A stretch of DNA of 15,087 bases, taken from assembly GCA_002499865.1 (NCBI GenBank), contig DANL01000037.1:1-15087 (forward strand). Reading direction: 5' to 3'. Position numbers and translations under genes: made by a program. Below the pieces are notes generated by a model, which had not been told where the DNA came from, ran no database searches, and saw only the letters and a program-made list of their open reading frames with translations. Below, one piece after another: positions 6,737-13,307 of the stretch (positions are counted from its first letter, which is position 1; each line of letters begins with the position of its first letter). The stretch comes from Euryarchaeota archaeon UBA121. GTDB lineage: Archaea > Thermoplasmatota > Poseidoniia > Poseidoniales > Thalassarchaeaceae.

Positions 6737-6766
6737 CGACCATAGGTCGTGGAAGCGCTCGACCTA
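6737..6766 (-). promoter_or_regulatory. Three-copy GGTCG/CGACC element upstream of rpl21e
   Basis: Read on the coding strand, TAGGTCG (6766-6760) is followed after ten bases by its perfect inverse CGACCTA (6749-6743), whose CGACC part can instead pair with GGTCG (6741-6737) across a three-base loop. The two pairings exclude each other, and the second forms right before the GGTGAT ribosome site. If transcription begins near 6752, as the upstream TATA-like box implies, the outer copy is promoter DNA rather than RNA. Function as operator or leader switch is inference. Confidence 0.4.
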
Positions 6767-6773
6767 AGGCCCG

Positions 6774-6781
6774 CTATTAAG
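6774..6781 (-). promoter_or_regulatory. Candidate TATA box for the rpl21e operon
   Basis: CTTAATAG on the - strand is the only AT-rich box of the right shape in the 79-base gap between pus10 and rpl21e. A transcript starting 25-26 bases downstream would begin near 6752 and carry a short leader of about 26 bases containing the GGTGAT site. Weak match to the archaeal TATA consensus. Confidence 0.35.
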
Positions 6782-6804
6782 TTCGTCGGATTGTTATTTG
6801 TCAC

Positions 6805-8229
6805 TCAATCAGCGTGTATTTCATCGACATCGAGCCAGAGGACCTCGCATTCTCTGTCAATTACAGACCTTACAGAGGGGACGGTTCTACCTTCATCAGA
6901 GTGAACCAGTTCTTTGACGTAGGTCCCAGCCTCACATCTCAGAGAGAATTGTATTTCTTGACCATCTACGACCACGTCTGAAATTGAGACAATTTTTCTC
7001 TTGCGGTTTTTTGCAGCCCTCCTGTGTGAAACTCTTTTCGGAGTCTCTTGCTCCAAAATTACTCCTGAGAGAGAGTTAATTGACTCAATTATTTGATCTT
7101 CAGGAGGAGCATCTTCAATCTTGAACCTGATAGTGTATGATTTCTCAGATCGAGTCTCTTTGACCCTACTGACATCCTTCTTATGGCACCACCTTAGAGA
7201 GTTTACTTTCACCTTCTCAGGATTGTTTGAGTTTATTTTAGACTCTAGATCTCCAAGGTCTATTTCTCTTATTTTGGGATTCTTTATCTCCAGAACGAAC
7301 GGCCTTCCAGAACCCAGGCATCTGACATCGATATCTTCCCTTCCCATTCCGTGAAAGGACGTATCGGAAGCCTCCAAATCTATTTTGACTGGGTCTCCAA
7401 TGATATCTTGCACTGATTCTCTATACTGCAGACCGGTACCTTCGCAACTATCACAACCGTCTCCTCTGCCCCTGCAGGATCGGCAAGGCCAGCGAGTTTG
7501 TGGTATTCCTCTGGCGAGCTTTTCGTACCTGCCATAGATGAATACTGGCCTAACGTCCGTATCGACTCTGAGGGTCAAAGCATCCACTGTTACCATTACA
7601 TCGGGATACTCCTTGACGAATGCAATTTCAGGTATTTTTCTCAGCATTTCTGCTTGTATAGCTATAGCGAATGAGGCTTTCAGTGGCTTAGATCCACGCG
7701 CACCATGTTTCGTTCTTATCGCATCCTCACTCTGAAGTAGATCTTTCGGAATATGAATCCCTAGTTGCATTGATCTGAATTGAGTACCTTCAATGGTCTC
7801 AATGATCCTCTCAACAATATTGCCTACGTCATCAAATAGATTTTCACATAGGGGGCACAGATCTGGTATGTCAAAATCTGAAAGAGCTGGATCTCTTGAA
7901 AATGCCTCTTTCCTAAGTGAGGCTCCTCCTTCAAAACCTGAGGATTGGGTTCTCCTCCCCCCTATTCTATGCAGACAATGGTCACATGCTCCGGTCTTGA
8001 TTACATGAGCGATTCCTAATGGGGCTGGACAGGGAGGAGCGTCCCAGTCAATGGAGCCTCCTTGCTGATAGAAATCATCTCCATCAAACCACTCGACATC
8101 TGTTTCCTCCTCCTTACTTGGCTCACTGTTTTCAAGTGATTCGGCAGTACCATAGTCAGCACTAGCATATAGGTGCCAGTCATCCTCATCTACTCCATTC
8201 GAGGTTTCTTTCGAGTCGTCTTCACTCAT
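6805..8229 (-). CDS. pus10: tRNA pseudouridine(54/55) synthase Pus10
   Basis: Isomerises uridines 54/55 in the T arm of archaeal tRNAs. Domain order: a very acidic N-terminal extension (about 1-60) not typical of the family, a zinc-binding pair C82-x2-C85 and C125-x2-C128, a THUMP-like domain (about 140-235), then the double-CxxC insert C249/C252 and C259/C262 (CRSC, CDSC followed by EGTGLQY), and the catalytic domain. The catalytic motif is FHGMGREDIDVRCLG; D299 in GRED aligns with the catalytic Asp of TruA's GRTDAGV. CEAGTYVKELVHSDEGRT (432-449) closes the active-site fold. Start ATG 8229 follows GGTGAT by three bases. The 474-residue length exceeds most archaeal Pus10, mainly through the acidic tail. 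Placement before rpl21e and rpoF is a recurrent archaeal arrangement. Confidence 0.95.
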   Translation of the reverse strand: MSEDDSKETSNGVDEDDWHLYASADYGTAESLENSEPSKEEETDVEWFDGDDFYQQGGSIDWDAPPCPAPLGIAHVIKTGACDHCLHRIGGRRTQSSGFEGGASLRKEAFSRDPALSDFDIPDLCPLCENLFDDVGNIVERIIETIEGTQFRSMQLGIHIPKDLLQSEDAIRTKHGARGSKPLKASFAIAIQAEMLRKIPEIAFVKEYPDVMVTVDALTLRVDTDVRPVFIYGRYEKLARGIPQTRWPCRSCRGRGDGCDSCEGTGLQYRESVQDIIGDPVKIDLEASDTSFHGMGREDIDVRCLGSGRPFVLEIKNPKIREIDLGDLESKINSNNPEKVKVNSLRWCHKKDVSRVKETRSEKSYTIRFKIEDAPPEDQIIESINSLSGVILEQETPKRVSHRRAAKNRKRKIVSISDVVVDGQEIQFSLRCEAGTYVKELVHSDEGRTVPSVRSVIDRECEVLWLDVDEIHAD

Positions 8230-8277
8230 TACATCACCAACGGGGGCGGGAGGGCATCCACATCCTCGTTGTTATTC

Positions 8278-8306
8278 CGAGGTGCCAACGTGTTTTGACA
8301 CCTTCG
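8278..8306 (-). repeat. Inverted repeat (hairpin) between the DUF971 gene and pus10
   Basis: On the coding strand CGAAGGTGTC (8306-8297) and GGCACCTCG (8286-8278) form a nine-pair stem with one G-T pair, one bulged A and a ten-base loop. It begins ten bases after the stop of the DUF971 gene and lies about 50 bases before the pus10 start. No T-run follows, so an ordinary oligo-T terminator is unlikely. It may be an RNA-processing or stabilising hairpin. Confidence 0.45.
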
Positions 8307-8315
8307 TATCAAGAA

Positions 8316-8639
8316 TCATACTTTCTGGCCCGATGATTCGGATATCTTTCTCAGATGTTCGAAAGAATGGATACCACTTGAGCACCCGGTTGGCCATTCG
8401 AATCTTATCGCGTAATTTCCCACTTGCTCTACTTTTGGTTTCACTAGCATCATTCTGGAAATTTCCTCCTCGAACTCTATCTTTATCTGTTCATTTACCT
8501 GTCTAGGCTTACACTTTGCGCATTGACAATTCTTTCTCACTTCCAAATAATCAAGGTTGAATATGTTGCCATCAGAGAATGCTAGTATACAATATGTATC
8601 CTTTCTTTCCAGTGAGATTAATACTGAATATTTGTCCAT
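8316..8639 (-). CDS. DUF971 / gamma-butyrobetaine-hydroxylase-like N-terminal domain protein
   Basis: A 107-residue standalone DUF971 domain. The pattern is clear: FSDGNIFNLDYLEVRKNCQCAKC (about 21-43), then VGNYAIRFEWPTGCSSGIHSFEHLRKI (73-99). In the family this is a small zinc-binding domain using Cys-x-Cys-x2-Cys plus a later His. Here the three cysteines are C38, C40 and C43, but the expected His of 'DGH' is Cys (C86), giving a probable four-cysteine site. The domain is fused to Fe-S scaffold P-loop ATPases in plant HCF101 and to 2-oxoglutarate oxygenases elsewhere; alone its job is unknown. Start ATG 8639 lies two bases after the stop of the ABA4-like gene with GGAAGG inside that gene, so expression is coupled. 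A redox or Fe-S role is inferred. Confidence 0.85.
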   Translation of the reverse strand: MDKYSVLISLERKDTYCILAFSDGNIFNLDYLEVRKNCQCAKCKPRQVNEQIKIEFEEEISRMMLVKPKVEQVGNYAIRFEWPTGCSSGIHSFEHLRKISESSGQKV

Positions 8640-8641
8640 AG

Positions 8642-9091
8642 CTAGCCTTCCGATAGACTCGTCTTATCCTGGGGGTTTAGGATCGTATGCATGAGAAGGC
8701 CCACGGGCATTAGCATCACTCCGAAGAAGACGATTAGTCGAGTCTTGCTAACTCCTATTTCGTTCTCTATGGCCTTTCTCCACATCCATCGAGTAGCCAT
8801 GATATCTCCTGCAACGAAGTGGGACCATGCTAGAACGGTGCCCGATTCGGTCCCCAGTATCTCTACCATAGTGTCGAGGAAATCTGTAGGATTGCCCGTA
8901 ACTAGGTCGATCAGGCCAGATGGCTCTAGGATGGCTGTTATTAGCCAAACTGCAAGTGGTCCAATAAATAGAGAGTTTCCTCGCATCCAATTTTTTGTTC
9001 TTTCCGATGTTGGCTCAGATAGCATTAGTAGCCAGTAGGGTCCAACCCAGATAGTAGGAATGATGAACAGAACAGTGTAAATTAATTCCAT
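8642..9091 (-). CDS. ABA4-like integral membrane protein
   Basis: A 149-residue protein with about four membrane segments (near 3-24, 41-58, 82-98 and 118-137). The segment LAWSHFVAGDIMATRWMWRKAI (87-108) matches the signature of the ABA4 family, with H91, D96, R101 and W102 at the characteristic spacing, and the C-terminal FFGVMLMPVGLLMH stretch matches its 'GP.Gll' end. In plants ABA4 is needed for neoxanthin formation, a carotenoid step; prokaryotic members have no agreed reaction. The gene lies directly after a carotenoid desaturase (26-base gap, ATG 9091 with GGAG eight bases upstream), which supports a carotenoid-related role here. Function beyond that is inference. It is coupled to the downstream DUF971 gene. 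Confidence 0.75.
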   Translation of the reverse strand: MELIYTVLFIIPTIWVGPYWLLMLSEPTSERTKNWMRGNSLFIGPLAVWLITAILEPSGLIDLVTGNPTDFLDTMVEILGTESGTVLAWSHFVAGDIMATRWMWRKAIENEIGVSKTRLIVFFGVMLMPVGLLMHTILNPQDKTSLSEG

Positions 9092-9117
9092 TTCAATTAC
9101 TCCATTTTCTGTTCATT

Positions 9118-10680
9118 CTATGTGGCATTCTTAGACATAATACGTGGCTTCTTGAGATCTTCAAACCAGGTTTCGGCACCGTTCCAGTCGGGTTCGACTC
9201 CCATGTCCGCACAAATCAACTTAGCGGAGATTCTCCCGCTCTCCAAGATTGTTGGTAGACCACTTCCTGGATGAGTTCCACCCCCTACTAGATACAAGTG
9301 GTCCAGTTCCTCGAACTTATTCTGTGGTCTTCTCCAAAGCATCTGATCTAGGCCATGTGCTAAGTTGAAAACTGCGCCTTTGTAAATATCACGTGCGGCC
9401 CAGTCATCAGGAGTAACTATGGTCTGGGATACTATGTGATCTTTGATTCCTTCGAAGCCTAGGTTTTCCATCTGTTTGAGAATTACATCCATGTAATCGT
9501 CTTTGATATCTTCCCAATTTATTCCCTCATGAGAACTACTAGCGGGAACTAGAACATAGATAGTGGAATGTCCCTCTGGGGCCATTGTAGAATCTGTTAC
9601 GCAGGCATTCTGGACATATATCGATGGATCATCCCAAGTAACCTTATTCTCAGTGACTTCTCTGAGGTTTTTCTGATAGTCCTTAGCCGCATATATCTGG
9701 TGGTGTGGAGTGTCGTATAATTTGTCAATTCCCAAATAAAGCATGTATGTAGAGCAGGAGTATGACTTCTGGTCGAGTTTCTTATTGGACCATTTCTTCC
9801 TGAGCTTGTCTGGAATTAGTCCCTTCATTCCTGTGGCGAAATCTGCATTCATTACGAATTTGTCTGCGGTATACGTTCCATTGTCTGTTCTAGCCCCTAT
9901 TACCTTCTTACCTTCGAAAACAAACTCATTTACTGTCTCATTAAGTATTATCTTAACTCCGAGTTCTCTAGCTATACTGGCCATTTTCTGAGTTATTGTT
10001 CCCAGTCCTCCCTCGACATGGAATACTCCGTGCTCGTACTCAAGATAAGCCAAGATTGTGAAAAGACTGGGAGCTTGGAAAGGACTCATTCCCAGATACT
10101 TGGTCTGGAATGACATGGCCAATTGCATTCTCTCATCGGTGAACATCTTGGAGAGGTCGGAAGATACACTTCTCCATGGCCTCAAGACTTTAGCAACTCT
10201 TAGGGCCCTCCTACTAAGAAGATCAGCCGGACCTCTCCAAGGAGTATTCAGACAATTCTTAGAAAGCTTCAGCTTAGTTCTGTTATCTTCTATATATCTC
10301 CTAAATCCGTTTGCGTTATCCTCGCCACAAAGTTCTCCAATTTGGGAAACCATATCTTCTAAATCGGTACTGGCATTGATACTTCCTCCAGCTCCGAATA
10401 CCAATCGGTAATTTGGATTTAATTCGATTAACCCTAGCTCTTCCCTAGCATCTAGTCCAAGAGCTTCAAAGATTTCCTCTGCAATTTCTGGATAGTGGAA
10501 AAATGTGGGTCCATTGTCGTACTTGAAACCATCTTTTTCGAATACCCTGGTTCTGCCTCCGACATCGTCTGATTTCTCAAGAATTGTAACATTGATTCCT
10601 GCCTTGGCGAGAAGCATTGAGCATGCTAATCCACCTGGTCCCGCGCCAACAACTACCACATCACTATGCCCTGACATCAT
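9118..10680 (-). CDS. crtI: CrtI-family carotenoid (phytoene) desaturase
   Basis: FAD-dependent membrane-associated oxidoreductase of the bacterial/archaeal phytoene desaturase family, which introduces conjugated double bonds into phytoene toward lycopene. The N-terminus is a complete dinucleotide-binding fold: VVVVGAGPGGLACSMLLAKAG, with E35 ending the second strand and VGGRTRV (40-46) after it. The C-terminal FAD motif LYLVGGGTHPGSGLPTILES (462-481) is the family signature. At 520 residues the length is typical to slightly long; residues 490-520 are an extra tail. ATG-ATG at 10680/10677 follows GGAG (10688-10685), with the second ATG better spaced. The stop of the ABC1 kinase gene lies one base upstream. 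Exact substrate (phytoene, zeta-carotene or a carotenoid isomer) cannot be told from sequence alone; no crtB or crtY is in the window. Confidence 0.9.
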   Translation of the reverse strand: MMSGHSDVVVVGAGPGGLACSMLLAKAGINVTILEKSDDVGGRTRVFEKDGFKYDNGPTFFHYPEIAEEIFEALGLDAREELGLIELNPNYRLVFGAGGSINASTDLEDMVSQIGELCGEDNANGFRRYIEDNRTKLKLSKNCLNTPWRGPADLLSRRALRVAKVLRPWRSVSSDLSKMFTDERMQLAMSFQTKYLGMSPFQAPSLFTILAYLEYEHGVFHVEGGLGTITQKMASIARELGVKIILNETVNEFVFEGKKVIGARTDNGTYTADKFVMNADFATGMKGLIPDKLRKKWSNKKLDQKSYSCSTYMLYLGIDKLYDTPHHQIYAAKDYQKNLREVTENKVTWDDPSIYVQNACVTDSTMAPEGHSTIYVLVPASSSHEGINWEDIKDDYMDVILKQMENLGFEGIKDHIVSQTIVTPDDWAARDIYKGAVFNLAHGLDQMLWRRPQNKFEELDHLYLVGGGTHPGSGLPTILESGRISAKLICADMGVEPDWNGAETWFEDLKKPRIMSKNAT

Positions 10681-10681
10681 A

Positions 10682-11902
10682 TCACTCCAAATCTAAGCCG
10701 GATTTGAACTCATCCAATGAAGATCTCATCTCGGAAATCAATTTTACATCTGGGTATGTCCTAATAACTAGGCCATCCATGTACATTAGTGAGCGTATTA
10801 TTGGAAATCCCTCTTCCCCATAGTCAGCTCCAGCATTCTCAACTGCAGATCTCACAGTTCTCATCATGACTTCTGTCAGACTCTGCTGACCAACACTCAA
10901 ATTTTCGAAATCCTTGTAGATTACATGCATATCTTTCTTGAACTTGTTGACATCATCTGATCTAGGTCTTCTCTCTGCTAAGGAGATGAGAGATTCAAAG
11001 GCCAATTCTTTATCATCTGCAGATAGGTGGTAGAAGAAGTTGAAAAGAGATTTACTGACTTTTTTCGGGGCCTCGCATATCGCTCCGTTATCTATAAACA
11101 CGAAGTTTCCATTGGGATCCAGAATACAGTTTCCTGGATGAAGATCACCATGGAAAGTCCCGATTCCGAACATGAAAGCACCGTGAATTCTGAATAGCTC
11201 AAGAAGATCGTCCCATTCTAGGCTGGAAGATTCAATACCTTGTTCCAGAGTTTGTCCTTTAACAAGTTCAGAAACCAGAACATATCTGTTGGAAATATCT
11301 GGATAGTATTTCGGGAACCTAAGTCTAGGCATTGGAAAGTCACTTGACAGTTCTTCCTTTATCGTACTAAGTCTGGAAGCTCCATTTATCTCGTTTCGAA
11401 GATCTAGCTCTCGGAGAGTGTAGTCTTCGACGTGCTCTAAAAGAGCAATTGGATTTCCTACCTTTCTTAGTTTTGGAGAGATTAACATAGCAATTTTGAG
11501 CCATCGACTCATTCTTCTCACATCTCTCTTGAACTTCTTTTCATGATTACCTTTGATTATTTTCACAACGACTTCTTCGCCTGATTTTAGTCTGGCTCTG
11601 TGAACCTGACCAACTGATGCCGCCGCCAGAGGCTCTACATCAAACCATGAGATTTCATCATGATACGCATCTGGAGCCTTTTCTTTCAATATCCTAAACA
11701 CATCTTCGGTGGGTATAGTGGAAGCACTACTGTATAGGGCCTGGAGTTGCTTGCACTTCTCTAGACTGATGATATCTGGCCTGAGGGCGAATATCTGAGC
11801 GAGCTTCACCGCGAGTAGTCCCTGTCTCTCTATCCACTTCAGATTAGCAGGAGATTCTCGGGTAACCTGCCTCATGAAGAGTATGAACTTCAACAGACGC
11901 AC
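10682..11902 (-). CDS. ABC1/UbiB/ADCK-family atypical kinase
   Basis: Atypical protein-kinase-like ATPase of the ABC1 family, known for supporting isoprenoid-quinone and related lipid metabolism. Visible elements: the KxGQ-type motif, here KLAQ (33-36), the alanine-rich nucleotide loop PLAAASVGQVHRA (91-103), the ATP lysine K114 (VVVK), the ELDLRNE helix (165-171), the catalytic loop HGDLHPGN (251-258, with D253 and N258) and the metal-binding DNG (271-273). Two features differ from the textbook family: Gly of KxGQ is Ala, and the N-terminus is short. Start GTG 11902 is chosen because a TATA-like box is centred 26-27 bases upstream and no Shine-Dalgarno exists, indicating a leaderless mRNA. 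It is directly coupled to crtI, so a role with carotenoid or prenyl-lipid metabolism is likely; its substrate is unknown. Confidence 0.9.
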   Translation of the reverse strand: MRLLKFILFMRQVTRESPANLKWIERQGLLAVKLAQIFALRPDIISLEKCKQLQALYSSASTIPTEDVFRILKEKAPDAYHDEISWFDVEPLAAASVGQVHRARLKSGEEVVVKIIKGNHEKKFKRDVRRMSRWLKIAMLISPKLRKVGNPIALLEHVEDYTLRELDLRNEINGASRLSTIKEELSSDFPMPRLRFPKYYPDISNRYVLVSELVKGQTLEQGIESSSLEWDDLLELFRIHGAFMFGIGTFHGDLHPGNCILDPNGNFVFIDNGAICEAPKKVSKSLFNFFYHLSADDKELAFESLISLAERRPRSDDVNKFKKDMHVIYKDFENLSVGQQSLTEVMMRTVRSAVENAGADYGEEGFPIIRSLMYMDGLVIRTYPDVKLISEMRSSLDEFKSGLDLE

Positions 11903-11924
11903 AAATAGAGGCAGGGAGCTATGG

Positions 11925-11932
11925 CTATAATG
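11925..11932 (-). promoter_or_regulatory. Candidate TATA box for the ABC1-crtI-ABA4 operon
   Basis: CATTATAG on the - strand is centred 26-27 bases before the GTG at 11902, the classical distance from an archaeal TATA box to the transcription start. Because no ribosome-binding site precedes that GTG, a leaderless transcript is the simplest reading. The box lies in the 50-base gap after the TrmB-type regulator gene. Confidence 0.5.
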
Positions 11933-11952
11933 TGATGTATGTATTCTGATGA

Positions 11953-13296
11953 CTAATTGTTGAAGTTAATATCATATTTAACAGAGTTTTCAGCGTTTTC
12001 AATGATAGTCCTTGTAATCTCTACACTTGAATCATCAGAGTATCTTGAAAGAAGAGCTCCCTCTATGATTCCGTCGTCCAAGGAGTGAATTGGGAGTCCT
12101 CCAAGCTTACCAGACGGGTGCTCTACTAAGATATGGAAGTTGGGATCTATATCGTAGCTGAGCTGTCCCAGTCCTGCATACTCCCACCAATCCATCATCT
12201 CGCTGAGAAACTCAATATTTCCCTCGATATTCCTTAGAGAGAATGATAGTTCCTGTCCGACTCTATTTCCTACCTGTCTGAGAAGATGCTGTACATCTAT
12301 TCCGAATGCGGATAGAGCCTCAATACCGCCTGATTCTAGATTTCTTCTAGCATCACTTATTTCTAGTCCTGAGGCAAGGAAAGCATCGGGATTGAAAGGC
12401 GTATCTCCTTCTGGAAGGTCATCAGATATCTGAAGAACTTCTCTGATTTTCTCCAGGAATGAGCCACTATCAATAGTCAGCTTCAGAGGGTCTACAATTC
12501 TCTCCTCGGTGAATCTTTTGGAAGCTACTTCGTAAGGTACTGCCTCCTCCCATATGGTGTCAAGAAGATTTTTCTGAGATTCTGCGAAAGACTCTGATTC
12601 AACTGTAAGAGCTGCATCATTCTTTCCTCTTCCAACGGGGTTTTCCTCCATGCTTAGGTACTGAACGACTTCAAAGTCGTCTACTAATGCGCCCTGTGCG
12701 TCCAGATCGTCAGAGTGACGGGTCTCTATTGATTCATGGAGATCGTTGTAGAATCTGATAGTCCTTCTTTCGAGCTGCGAAAGTACTCTGACTCTGACTC
12801 CTCGGGAGGCTGCTTCGTTCACCGCCTGTAATGCACTGCTTCTGCAGAGATGAAGAATACCGAACTTTCCGAGAGTCAGGACGATTTCATCCTGGGCCTC
12901 TTCAGCCATCTTCTCAATCCTTTTCATAATGTGAACTCTTTCCTTAAGGACGGCAAACTTGGGCTCATCATCAGAGGTTCCTTTCTCAACTGGAGAAGAG
13001 TACTTTGATCCACTCTGGATGTCTTCAAGACCTTGCTCTATCCTCTTTAGTTGCTCCTTCCTAATCTCTATCAAGTGAGTAACGGCACTGTCTAGCGGAG
13101 GGCTGGAAAATCTCATTGGCCTGTCTGCGGTTGTTGTCACTAGTCCTATCCTCTGCAGTCTCTCGAGCGAGTTGTAAGCATCTAACCTAGTGGTATCGAG
13201 CTCTTTGGCCAGCTCACTGGCCTTGATGTTAGATTTTCTGGACAACACAGTTAGTGCGTTAATCTCCCTCTCGGAGAGTCCGGCATCTGTGAGAAT
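11953..13296 (-). CDS. TrmB-family transcription regulator with C-terminal V4R-like domain
   Basis: Probable DNA-binding regulator. Reading from 13296 (447 residues), residues 1-60 are a TrmB winged helix (DAGLSEREINAL, ASELAKELDTTRLDAYNSLERLQRIGLV). Residues about 114-256 match the PLD-like TrmB effector domain (AASRGVRVRVL, ALVDDFEVV, LLDTIWEEA). Residues about 300-430 look like a V4R/4-vinyl-reductase small-molecule-binding domain (VGNRVGQELSFSL, WWEYAGLGQLSYD, then GGLPIHSLDDGIIEGALLSR), but without the cysteines some V4R proteins use. The first ordinary start is GTG 13248, which would cut off the first wing helix. The frame stays open and family-like to ATT 13296, behind GGAG, with no ATG/GTG/TTG between; ATT initiation or a one-base sequence error are both possible. 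It follows the peroxidase gene by 11 bases and precedes the carotenoid operon, which it may control. Confidence 0.85.
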   Translation of the reverse strand: MLTDAGLSEREINALTVLSRKSNIKASELAKELDTTRLDAYNSLERLQRIGLVTTTADRPMRFSSPPLDSAVTHLIEIRKEQLKRIEQGLEDIQSGSKYSSPVEKGTSDDEPKFAVLKERVHIMKRIEKMAEEAQDEIVLTLGKFGILHLCRSSALQAVNEAASRGVRVRVLSQLERRTIRFYNDLHESIETRHSDDLDAQGALVDDFEVVQYLSMEENPVGRGKNDAALTVESESFAESQKNLLDTIWEEAVPYEVASKRFTEERIVDPLKLTIDSGSFLEKIREVLQISDDLPEGDTPFNPDAFLASGLEISDARRNLESGGIEALSAFGIDVQHLLRQVGNRVGQELSFSLRNIEGNIEFLSEMMDWWEYAGLGQLSYDIDPNFHILVEHPSGKLGGLPIHSLDDGIIEGALLSRYSDDSSVEITRTIIENAENSVKYDINFNN

Positions 13297-13307
13297 CTGG
13301 CTCCATG

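Noticed and set aside
8691..9038. 115-residue + strand frame opposite the ABA4-like gene
   Set aside because: Antisense shadow; the - strand reading has membrane segments and family motifs, this one has neither.
10058..10411. 117-residue + strand frame opposite crtI
   Set aside because: Lies wholly inside the confident crtI gene with no start signal or recognisable domain.
11933..11951. TGATG direct repeat upstream of the ABC1 kinase promoter as a regulator operator
   Set aside because: Five-base repeats 14 bases apart are expected by chance in this AT-rich gap; no symmetry typical of TrmB sites.
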